DNA of 64,000 nt from Oscheius tipulae (lineage: Eukaryota > Nematoda > Chromadorea > Rhabditida > Rhabditidae). The stretch is taken from contig JASJZH010000004.1 in assembly GCA_037178975.1 (NCBI GenBank), forward strand, positions 1,116,001-1,180,000, written 5' to 3'. The translations under genes were made by a program, and so were the position numbers. Shown here piece by piece: positions 11,301 to 22,400 of this stretch (position 1 is its first letter; every line of letters begins with the position of its first letter). The notes beneath the pieces are model-generated. The model ran no database searches. It was not told the DNA's origin and saw nothing but the letters and a program-made list of their open reading frames with translations.

Positions 11301-11402
11301 CCTTTTATACAGACAACCTTGCCCCTGTAAACATCACAAGTTCGCCAGAGAGTTCTACGTGACCTAGGGACCAGCTGGTCCGCGTGCGTCAGCTGTGTTT
11401 AC
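11301..11402 (-). promoter_or_regulatory. hsp-12-like promoter: TATA box and two DAF-16/FOXO-type sites
   Basis: On the coding strand, TATAAAAGG lies at 11301-11310, about 70 nt before the ATG. The insulin-pathway FOXO element TGTTTAC/GTAAACA occurs exactly at 11327-11333 and 11396-11402, on opposite strands, both upstream of the TATA box. Known context: C. elegans hsp-12.6 is a DAF-16 target. That these sites are functional here is inference. Confidence 0.5.
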
Positions 11403-11514
11403 TCCTCAAAACCTAAAAATAACAGTTGTTCGGAGAGGGTCTGCAAAATAGTCTCGTATGGTGCGAGGTGGTGAAGAGGCTTCTTTAAGCCCAGACCGGG
11501 AGCGCTAGATGATC

Positions 11515-11587
11515 GACCGGGTAGCGCAGTGGCTGAGCGGCGCGCTCAGCCAGTTCAATGATAGAGGGTTCGAGTCCCGCCGATGAA
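11515..11587 (+). repeat. tRNA-derived element
   Basis: A perfect A box (TAGCGCAGTGG, 11522-11532) and perfect B box (GGTTCGAGTCC, 11567-11577) stand at tRNA spacing. Four of five T-stem pairs form, but the acceptor ends (GACCGGG against the bases after 11580) do not pair. It probably represents a tRNA-derived SINE head or dead tRNA that kept its internal pol III promoter. Confidence 0.45.
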
Positions 11588-12110
11588 GATAACCTATGCC
11601 CTTTGGCAGAAGCAGATAATGTTGAATTATTAGTCTTTCAGAGGCCTTTTTTGGTTTTTCTTGTTCGTGAAATGTTTCAGAGAAAGCATATAGAGCCTCG
11701 TTGAAAGTTTCTAACTGCATACATGACTGCATGTCAATCACTGTTGAAAAAAAAGCTTCGCAGCTTTGTACTTCAGCAATGTGTTTCCTGTTTTAAAGGG
11801 AACCTATAACTTCTCAAGTTCTTCTCCTCTTCGTTTCTGCGCCTGCCCCTGTGGCTCAAACACTTCGAACTTTCTTTCCAAACTGCAGAAGCTTTTAGTC
11901 AAAGTAGAAGTTTTGTCCTCTTGATACTTTGTGTTTCAAAATGTTTCAAGTACAATATGTAAGTCTGTTCTTTACCGGACTCTATTTCTCGGCTGACGTA
12001 GTGAATTTTTTTCAACGAGACCGACTGTTATTCGAGCTACAAGTCTTTCAGAGCTTTGATTTTGTAAACTGTTTCAGAGAAAATATTACAGCTCACAGTA
12101 TTCTTGTTAT

Positions 12111-12131
12111 TTGGTCATGCAGTGGTACGAA
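12111..12131 (+). ncRNA. predicted 21U-RNA (piRNA)
   Basis: The octamer CTGTTTCA (T at 12070) is followed 41 nt later by T12111 in a TATT (YRNT) context. The spacing matches the C. elegans pattern. The chance of a YRNT T in a 3-nt window is appreciable (about one in five), so this single call is weak. Small-RNA sequencing would settle it. Confidence 0.35.
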
Positions 12132-12230
12132 GGGATAACTATATGATAGATGCCAAAATTTGTCTTTGCTCAACAAGAACCAGTCGTCAAAATCAGCTAC
12201 TTAGGGGTCAAGGTTGCATTTTTTTTGCGG

Positions 12231-12278
12231 TGTTCTACAAAGTTGTAGCATTTTTTCTGCTTTACAACTTCGCAGAAT
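12231..12278. repeat. short hairpin repeat, family member 1
   Basis: An imperfect inverted repeat: TGTTCTACAAAGTTGTAG is followed about 15 nt later by TTTACAACTTCGCAGAATA. The same palindromic core recurs at 51931-51982 and 57892-57955, with a partial copy at 50423-50455. It looks like a small dispersed inverted-repeat element. Confidence 0.5.
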
Positions 12279-13014
12279 ATTGTATAGCTATAAATATAAA
12301 ATAAAACCTTGACGGCCCGGCCTGAGCTCAGCGAAAGTTCGACAGTCTGCAGTCTATAGAAACTTCTGTTGAACCGGATTTTTGATTCTATTTTGTGTTA
12401 CACTTCTAGATTATGGACAAAAAGAAATGTGGATCATGCTATCGAGAAGATTCTAAAAAAGACTAACACTATCAGTTTCTACCACCCCCAGGAGAAACTT
12501 CAGGCAATTGGTATCGAATGAAAAAATGTTTCATTCCCAATTCTTTACTCAGCACTCAGCCGAAACTCAATGCTGCGCGCCGTTTTCTAAAATATTGAAA
12601 TTTCGACCATCTCCTTCCTCACTAGACTTATGTTTTCCATTTCCTTTGGCAATAGTCTCTGTTTGTTATTCTATCCTGCTTGTTTTCTAGTCTTCGTGAC
12701 CCTGAGAGAGCAGCAGCTTCTCTGAAAATATTGTTCGTCTGCCACGGCACAACTGTTTTCCAGAGGTTGTTTTTTTGTTTTTTCGTGGGTACCACGTGAG
12801 GAAAACAGGTATCACTGAAAAACTGCTCAATGCTCACAGAGGGAAACAATATGGCTGAAAGAGGTTTTTGTTGCGGATATGAGGGGATGATAAAATGTCT
12901 CGTGGGAAACTGGTAAGAGATAGAAGAAGTGATTAGTACTCGATCTCGGGCACACATTAGGTTTTGTTATTTCCTGTTTCACTAATTGTATAATCTGGCA
13001 CAAGCTCCCCACAT

Positions 13015-13035
13015 TCCACTAGATTGACAGAACGT
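13015..13035 (+). ncRNA. predicted 21U-RNA (piRNA)
   Basis: CTGTTTCA with T at 12975 is followed 40 nt later by T13015 in a CATT (YRNT) context. Same caveat on chance as for the call at 12111. Confidence 0.35.
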
Positions 13036-13427
13036 TCCAAAAACATTATTGTAAAACATCCAGTCAAATTCATATTCTCTATGTCATGGCACTGGAAACA
13101 GCATGCTGTGTTTCAAGCGTACATACAAGTGTTTTTTGATTTTTGGAAAATTGTTTCATGAAAATTTTATTACTCAAAGCACGCATAGAGACATTGAAAA
13201 ACTCGGCTGGAACATGTGTCGATTCTCATCAGCACAGGAAACTTTAAAAAAAAATAAAAAAGGGGGGAGAACAAAGATTCACACAAATCTACAGATACCT
13301 TATTCGTTTTTGGGGTCAACATTTTGAAACTTGAAAAAAATTTTCACCCTCTGGCAGCCAAAGTACTATGACACGTAATATGTCGAAAGGAACGCCGTAA
13401 CTTTTTTTGGGAGGCAGAAAGGGTAAA

Positions 13428-16400
13428 TCAGGCGACGAGACGGTAGCTGACACTCTCAGAGGCCGGATGCTCGACCGTGTACTTGATCGAGAGGTCCTTG
13501 GCCTGTCCGGCTGCCAAGATGACCGTCCACTCCAGATTGTGGTCCTTGTTCAGACGGGCCTCACCGCTCTTGGAACGGATGTCCGGGTAGACGATGCCGA
13601 TCTGGAAAAGGTTGGCATTTCTATGCATGGAGCCATTTATTGTTTGTATTCTCACTGTAGTACTGGTGAAACATTTTTTCATTACAAAGTGGGAGAAGTT
13701 AATTTTGGTTCCAAGGATTGCATGAAGCCCTCATATGCCTCTTTATACTATTAGGCTTACAGTAAGATTTACAATTTTAAGCTCTTTCAACGACTCTGGC
13801 TTCTTTCTCGCAGAACGAGAAAAAAACTTATTGCTTTGCTTCAACGATTGGATAAAGAGAAAGGATGGTTTTGCCTGACCACTTGCCCAAAGCCACTAGT
13901 ATGAAACTGAGGAATTGAAAGAGAGGCATGAATACTGACTGTATCGCCCTTAGAATGCTGTTGAAACATTTTTCCTATCCAAATGAGAAACACCATTCTA
14001 ATCTTATTCCTTGAATGTTCGACTTTTTTTCGAGAAAATACAGTTGTTTTGTTTCAACGATTGTATAAAGGAGGAGTGGCATTAAATAACCACTTGATTG
14101 ACCAAAGCCACAAGTATAAAAAAGAATAGATGGAATACCAAAATCATCTTTCGAACACTCGCTGCAATACTCGCTGTTAGGATACTTATGAAACATTTTT
14201 CATACCATAATGAAAAAAATTATCTTTTTCCAATGATTGAATGAAGTAAGCGTTTGGAGTACTCTTGAAACATTTTTTCTTCGCAAATTGGGAGAGGTTA
14301 GCTTTTGTTTCAGGGATTGTATAAGGTAAACATGCGTTCACATGTCCACTGATCGTAGGATCTGCGGACTGAAAAGTTGGCTCATTTTGAGTAAGAGGCT
14401 GTCTTGTTCAAATGCATCCGGCAACTCTTGAAATATTTTTGTACGCCGTAACAGAAGAGAGTTATTTTTTTCATGTATAAAGTTGGTTTGCTTTGGAGAC
14501 GCCGCTATTCGGTAGGTAGCTTGTTAATACTTTAGGTATAGCAAAGATTATGTTATCGATCTAACAAAACGACTCTCAAGTGAATCAAGCTTGAGTAAGC
14601 TCATAAGAGACGTCATTGATTCAAAAAGCAGTTGAACACACAGATTCTCTACAATTGACAGAAAAGTTGAAAGTACGGTTGTTTTCCGGTTTTTGCGGAT
14701 ACCTACCTTGATTTTCTCATCAGCCGACTTCGGGATCTGTTCCTTGACTGTGATGAGGACAGCCTGTCCAACCTTGGCATTTCTCAAGTGGATGATTTGT
14801 TCGTGTGTGACCAGAGTGCTCTTGGACATGAAGCCGACCTGAATTTGTTCGTTTTTGACGAGGAAGAAAGGACAAACCTGCTCATGACAGCAAGTAGGCG
14901 ACTTGTATTCAACTTTGATGGAGGGGTCCATCCCCAGAGAACATCTGAATTCTTCTCCAGGGGCTACAGCCTTGAGATGGGTCTAAAAACACCTGTTTTG
15001 AGAGAGATTGAGATACAGGGAAGCTGAAAAAGAGACAGAAGTATATCTCGACCGAGAGACAGACAGAAAGGAAAGAGACAGAGAGGCAGTACCTTAGAGA
15101 CAAAGCTGTTGTTGAGGTAGACAGCCGCCGCTCCGGGGAGCAGACAGAAGGAGGAGGTGTTGGTGACAGTTGCGGAAAGAAAGGCAGCTGAGCATCTCGA
15201 AGGCACACTCTCGTGCCAATATGCACAGTCCAAATCGACCATCGCCACGAGAACCTTGTGTTCGACTCCATTGCTGGGAATTGTGACGGCTCTCGGGATA
15301 GAGAAGCATGCGGAGATCAAATTCTCGACGCTCTAAAATGGAAAGTTGGATGCTAAAAAAGTTTCAGAAACTTTTTATTTACAACGGGCAGGCAATAACT
15401 GCACTGGGAGCGAGGATCGGAAGAAAGAAATTGTTATTGAGCCACAGCTACATGCTTCATCCGATCTACACACATAAACTTCCAGACTTATAAAGAAATT
15501 GTTTGATGAAGACGGTTTGTCCTCTCAAAACAACAAAAAAGTAATATCCATGACCCAGTTTACTCCCTATTCTTTTGAAAGTCTTATGTTTCACCCTCTC
15601 ATTGAAACGAAATTGAACCACTGCCACATGCTTCATCCGACCTACATAAACTTCAAGTCTTGGAATTTTTGATTTTTTTTAAATTTCTATTTAATTGATC
15701 AACTTTCTTTGTTCTCCAAAAATGTTTATTTTGTTGCTCCATTCATTTGAAATTTTTATGTTCACCGTATCCATAAAAAAGGAAATGTAAAAAAAGAGGT
15801 TATCACCCACCGGTGAAGAGACAGAGTTTTCCTCGGACGACCTGCTCAACTGGCCGGTGTTGTAGCGATGCAGAGCCACGGCATCGACCATCTCATTGTA
15901 GTCAAAGGACCCAAAGCCCATGTCCTCTTCCGAGGTGGCTGACAGTGGCTGCTTCCTCCTGGCCGCAGAGGCCTGTCTCTGTCTCTGGCTGTAACTTTCT
16001 GTCTTTATTCTGTCCACCATGCACCCCTACTATCGACTGGGACGATGGATTGTGGCGGCCAAGGTAGCCAGTTGGGGAGCGGAGCCTCCCACTGAGGGTG
16101 AGGCGGTTGAGAGGACGAGCTCTGTGTCCTTCCAGTCATCCCCAGTGTTTTGTTCTACTAGGCCATAGTAGCAGAGCTGAAATGAGGGTTGGGCATAAAA
16201 AATAAGGGGAGGTCGAACTTTGATTGAGTTCTTTTGACCCTCCTCGGTCACCGTAGAGGCACGAATGTCGTAAGCTGGCTTCCAGCTGACACAGTAGACC
16301 TGAAACAAAGGTTGTTAGAAAAGAATCAAATGATTTTGATCTGTTGGAAAAGGATTTGAGACAGTTTTTGGTTTCACGGTATCCATAAAAATTAACTCTG

Positions 16401-19400
16401 TTACCCTTTCATGCTTGAATGTTCCCTAAAGTACTGCATTTCATCCAACAACGTGCAACCTTTTTCCATACCTGCTTTGAATCGCCACCTGCAATTTTAG
16501 AACTCGAGACGTGAAGCTATCACCAAATTGTAAGCGGTCTTCCTTTTGAACCGACCACATTCTTTGAACCATGCCTTGGGAGTATTGAAACAGAAAAAAA
16601 GTTGCAGTTCAGACTTATTTTTACCTTGTTCTAGTTTTAGAATGAACACATCAATTTGGTTTCCATGGTTCCCTTTACTAGAGAAGTTGAAACACAAAAA
16701 ACTGATCAAGCTCTCAGTTTTACCCTTTTTTCTCACATTTCGCTGTTATCTTTTAGGGTATGTTCACTCTGTTCAGTAATTCTTTTACGTAACTGCTGAC
16801 GCACAGAACAGAGCAACCCTTCTCCTTTATTCTTGATTTCTTAGGTTCCACCGGTTTTGCATACAAAAATAGATGTTACCAGTTCCAAGTTTATCCTTAC
16901 TACAATAGTTGAAATACAAGAAATCCACTATATCTTGTTGGGACTAATTCCCATGCTTCAACCTCTATGACTTTCCTCGAAACCCACCTTCTGCCAGAAC
17001 TTGAACCGAGGTACAGCCCTTCCCCCTCAGCTTTGAAAATGGTGGAGAGAAGATTTTGTCGACGCACAACTCACAAAAAGTTGCCGCTGGCCAGTACGGG
17101 CGCGCGAAATGCCCAGTGAGTGTAATTGACTGAATTCCATAAGGAGACACCAGGGAAGACCATCCAGAGGTCGACGTTATTTCAGGGATACGGTTTATTT
17201 CAAAAAAGTACAGTTCATAAATCTGTATATCCAAAAAAGTAGAAAACAATTCAGCTGACTTATACGCAAACAATGAAACCTTTAGATTTCTTTAGAATTT
17301 TTGAACATGGGTTTCGAACATGGAATGCACAAGGAATCGGTGGAAAGAAAAGTCTCGGACTACATTCTAGCCGTGAAACCCATATTTTTGGTCTCAAAGC
17401 TAAGGTTTTCGGATTTTGAATTATATCTTACCAGTGAAACCTATTAGTTTTCTGTTTTCAGAACTAAGATCTTCGCTTGCATATGACAAGAAATAGTTTA
17501 CCTGATAAGAAACGAATAGTTCGACGTGGGCAGCAGCTTCCACCTCCACGATTATGGTGATGTTTCTGAAATAAAATTGTATTTCGCATGTTATTTGTAC
17601 TGTATCCACCTTTTGTGCCCTCGAAGTCTACGGTTAGAAGTTGTTGCATACAAATGGCCGCACTTTCGGTATACAGTATCCCTGGTAACTAGAGATGTTT
17701 CTATTCATTCATTGTTTGCTACTGAATACTACCATTGGATACAATGTGCATAAGAGAGTAAGAATTTGCTAATAAAACACTTTGTACTACTGAAATGTTG
17801 CTTCTGTTACCCAATATGCATCGCAAGGTCATATAAGTAAGGTGAAACTCAAAAAAACGGAAGGCAGTTCATACTGACAGTCATACAGCCAAAATAAAAT
17901 GTTTATCTGTAAAATTTATGTTTCATTCCTACTCATACGAAAACCACAAAGAACTCTTCTTGTTAGTGTAACTTGACGTTAAGCAAATAAAAACATTTCA
18001 CACAAAGAATATATTGTTGTTACAATAGCATTAGTGTTTTCTTATCAAATTCTCTCGTTTATATGTTTCACCCAATCCATTTATACCCGAATCCGTTACT
18101 TCTGCGTTCGTGGTCTGGTCAATCTCACACAAACATAGCAGTTCCCACTCCCGTCCCTTCCCATTTCCTGATCTCTTCCCCACCCAAATCTTTTCGACAA
18201 TCCTGGGCAACTTTTTGCCTCTCCCATCCCGCTATAGCCTTTATCGAGTCCGCTCTCTTCGCCCTATATAAGTGCGGATCATACCCCCAAAAGACAGGCT
18301 TCTTCTCAGCTCCTTCAAGGTACCAATCCTATCTTGTCTCTTTATAAATTTTTGCCCAGAATGACCGAGAAATGTTCCGAGGCTACGGCCTCCGTCAAGC
18401 GATTCGCCTTCTTCGGCGTCGCTGTCTCCACTGTCGCTACTCTGACAGCCATCATCGCTGTCCCCATGCTTTGTTTGTACATGCAGAATGTGCAGTCCGG
18501 CATGCAGGACGACTTGACCTTCTGTCGCAGCCGAAATGAGGGACTTCGTACCGAGTACAACAAGCTGGTTGCTGTCCGTCAGGCTGCCGTCTCGGCCAAC
18601 CGTCAGAAGAGGGCCAGCAGCCATCAGTGCTGCAGCTGTGGAATTGGAGCTGCCGGCCCGGTCGGACAGCCCGGAAAGGATGGACAGAATGGTCCGGACG
18701 GCAAGCCCGGAAACAACGGAAAGCCTGGAGCTGATGCTCCCGATCAGGCTCAGCCTAGACCTGAGGACTTCTGCTTCGAGTGCGAGCCCTCGCCAGCTGG
18801 ACCCCCTGGACCTCCCGGACCCAAGGGAGCTCCTGGAGGAGCTGGAGGACCTGGAGAGGATGGACCTCAGGGAAGACCTGGACCTCGTGGACCCCCTGGA
18901 TCTATTGGAGGACCCGGAGGACCCGGACCTGAAGGACCCGCTGGACAGCCCGGAGCTCCTGGACAGGTAGGGGATTAGAGAGAGACACAAATACAGAGAG
19001 AAAAAAAATACAGAAGGACCGCCAATCTGTTCCAGTGATAGAGACAAAGAGTCATTTTCCAGGTTCGTACCCTCCCATCTCCCCCTGGAGAGCCCGGAGC
19101 CCCTGGAGAGGTCGGACCTCCTGGACAGTCTGGCCCCGACGGTCGTCCTGGTCACCCCGGACGCCCTGGACCTCCTGGACCCCAAGGAGAAGCCGGAGAG
19201 GACGGAGAGCCCGGAAAGAATGGCGAGGACGGAGCCCCTGGACAGCCAGGAAAGGAAGGAAACAAGGGCGGCTGCGACCACTGCCCCCCTCCCCGAACCG
19301 CTCCCGGATATTAGATTCAGTAAAGACTTTTGTCTTGAACTCACCGCTTGATAGAATCGTACTCGCAGCCGCAGCGGAGCTGGTCAATTTGTCGCTCGAG

Positions 19401-22400
19401 ACTGTCAATCTGTTCTAGTAGCTGCTCCCGGTCGCATTGTCGGGCTCGCATTGTGCGCTTCATCTCTGACGTTGTGTTGCCTGAAACGTTCGGTTCCTTG
19501 TGTTCATTGAACAGGATTTTGTTCAGAAAAGACGCCCAAAATGCTATTGCGGATCTTTCACTAACGTAAGCTTTATAGAAATCACGAAACATTTTGGAAG
19601 TTTGTACTTGAACATTCTCTGTGCTATAGGTGCTAACAATAACTTTTGTGGTTCTGTGACGAATCGTAAGGTCTCATTGCTAGTCATTCAACTTTCCGAC
19701 CTTGAAGTAGAACAACCAATACTCATGTCTACACACGACAATCCGAATAATTTTGTTTCAGAATGTGTACAAAAGCTGGAGTGTTGAAAAGTTTACAATA
19801 TTTCCTTTTCAGGGACAATATGTTCTCTAATACTAAAACGTCCTACATGTAAATTTGTGTTCCACCAACTAAGTAGAAGGTCACAGTCTCAAAATGATAC
19901 AATTTACGGGCAGGTATGAAATCACTTATTTTATAGGGACGTTTTTTTGGCCTTTTTAGTTTCAAAGTCTGTACTAACTGCTTCGGTGATGTTCGATGAG
20001 TGGTAGGAGCTTTTTCACAGACAACTTACTAGTAGTGTGAAATAAGTTTTTTGTGTTTTACTAACCGATCAATAGGTCCCAATATTTAAAGTGCGCGATT
20101 ATGCGTCCTTGCATTTTTTGAAAATTATTTATCGCATAAAGCTTCCAAAACCCGCCATAATAGTTCAAGAACTTCTCCAAATTGCCCAGGGCCTCGTCGT
20201 TCATCAAGAAACCGATTGACGAGTTCCCGAGCACATTTCCCCCACCGAAACTGCCGACTGCACTGGGTCCAGTCACTGTATGTCGTCTGGACAAATTCGG
20301 TTGACTTCCACAGCTCGGAGTCGAGTGCGATTCGGACATTGAAGGACCCGAGGAGGGTCCCGAGGCTATCTGTCCCGCCACTCCGTCCAGAACCTCGATT
20401 CGTTTGCCAAGGGAAGAAATTTCGTCCTCGAGACTGAGACGAGTGCTCTCGAGCTCGACTTTCTGTTTTTCGAGCGTTCGGACCTTCTCGGACTCGATTT
20501 CGGAATCTACTGGCATCTCCTGATATTGAACTTCTTGGATGAGGACGCCACGACCATCCACACGAACAGACTGCCGCTCGATGACGGCGGAGACGTTCTG
20601 GAAACTCGGGGGGTTTTGGTTAGAAATAGATTGGGTGCAATTTGTGGGTTCACTGTCACTGTCAGCCCTCTACAGACAAGTGCGCGCTCCCGTCCTAATT
20701 CATCATCTATAATTGCACTTTTCGGGGTTGGAGACGACATATTTTAATTTTATCGCAAATGTTAGCCACGCTGAACTTCGGGCTGGACCAGACCGGACCA
20801 GACCTCCGCGCGCACAGGCCTGGCCCCTATGGAATCAAAATTCTCTCTTTTTTTCTACATACGTTTTTATACGATCCAAACAGACTCATCAAGCGGCCAG
20901 TTCTGAATAACAGGGCATATCCAGGTAGAATGAAGCAAAAAACATTGGGATTTGTTCTGACTTCATCATAGACTCTTCCTTGTTTCTAGGAGTCAATTCT
21001 TCGGCCTTCTCCATGAAAAATCTTATACAAGTGTGACTGTTTTCGAGACGTACCAAAAATGTACTGACGCGTCTAAGGGGCATGTTTACTGACTGATCCA
21101 ATTCCGAGAAAGATAAAACTAATACTGGTTTTATCTAAACGATCAAAGATTCCTTGGAAGGACTTGTCCCGAAACATGAGGTCAATATGGTTGTCCAAAA
21201 ACAATATCAGTTCCCTCAATCACAAGCACCTTTATAGCCAAGATGAAACGTTTTTATTTGGTTCAAACTATTTCAAGAGAGTAAATTATTGTTATTTTTT
21301 TGGTGCAGTGTTAGAATTGCCGATATCAGTTTCTTCGAGAGGAAACTATTTATGATCGACATGAAGCATTTCTAGTTTGACTAACTGGGTGCCTTCCTTA
21401 GTTGGCACCCAGCTAATCAAACTAGAAATGTCAGAATTGGCCATAAATCTGAGCCCAAAAGTGATGTAATAGGGCCAAGAAAAGTTGAAAGAACTTTGTA
21501 TGTTTCACTCTTTGCATAAGTGCTACTTTCTTTACCGGTTGCTGTTTGTAACACAGCTAAGATGAAATTGTTCAATGTTTCAAGTTTTGCACAAGACTAA
21601 CCGAGAAGAGCTTTTGCCAATCGCATCGGTGCTTCACCAAAATCTCGCCCCAGCATTTTCGTCATTTCGCGGTCTCTCGGCTCAACATATCTTATCTCTG
21701 AACATTGACGATTATTTCAACGACTTGCCACAGAGAGACGGGGGTAAACAGGGGGACTTTTGCTCCGTGTCAATGTTTTTTCGTCTTCTTGTTTCAAAGG
21801 ACACAAAGTGATAAGAGAGTAAGTGCTCTCTGCAGAAGCGAGGGCGGAGTGGGTTGCAACTTACAAGGAAAGAATTGCTAGAAAGACTTGGGAAAATAAT
21901 TTTTTCAACTATACAGTAGAATTTTTTGTAGGGTATCCTTGGCTTCCACACTTTTCTTCTTCGAGTTTTGGAATTTCAATCATTGACCACAGCTGCGAGG
22001 TTCGTGTCTATGGCAATTGGCCGTTCCGTGCTATCCAGAAAAAATGTTGCGCTAGTTTCATGTAAATGACACCCCCACAGTTTGTGCCAATATGTCGTCT
22101 GGTTTGTACATGTATTTTAACCATAAAAATGGTCGAAGAGAGTATTGTTCATTGTTTTGTTTCACTACGACTAGGAATAGAGGCTGTGGAACAAATCGTT
22201 TTCTTGTTTTTGATCTTTTCCAACTGGCTTTGTAGAAAGAAAACTCCACGTACTAAGAGCTTGATTGCTTCTTTTCTTGTATCGACTTATAATGATTAGA
22301 TACTTTTTGGTTTCAATCGCGGTGTAAATTGGGGGCGGTTTGAAAATCAGTTTCAGAGTAGCATACTTTTTCATCCGTTCTTTAAAATCTAGATCAGCCG

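Larger units (their letters stand above)
9315..13152 (+). promoter_or_regulatory. piRNA-type promoter motifs, block 1
   Basis: Exact TGTTTCA (plus) starts at 9315, 9356, 10599, 11673, 11932, 11942, 12070, 12537, 12975, 13109 and 13152. TGAAACA (minus) occurs once, at 10886. Those at 12070 and 12975 are the full octamer CTGTTTCA. Known: CTGTTTCA is the core of the upstream motif of 21U-RNA genes, with the RNA starting at the T of a YRNT about 40 nt downstream. The run from 11673 to 13152 is entirely plus strand. The DNA between the hsp-12-like gene and 13428 holds no coding exon I can support. Confidence 0.6.

Noticed and set aside
11301-11402. Counting the TGTTTAC sites as piRNA-type motifs
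   Set aside because: The last two bases differ (AC instead of CA) and they lie in a gene promoter with a TATA box, which fits FOXO sites better.
11515-11587. A functional tRNA gene
   Set aside because: Both pol III boxes are perfect, but the acceptor stem does not pair, so only a tRNA-derived element is claimed.
18241-19344. A long minus-strand open frame (about 367 codons) rich in Ser, Arg, Leu and Gly opposite the collagen
   Set aside because: It is the antisense of Gly-X-Y codons (GGA/CCT), which are stop-free on the other strand; it has no independent splice or domain support.
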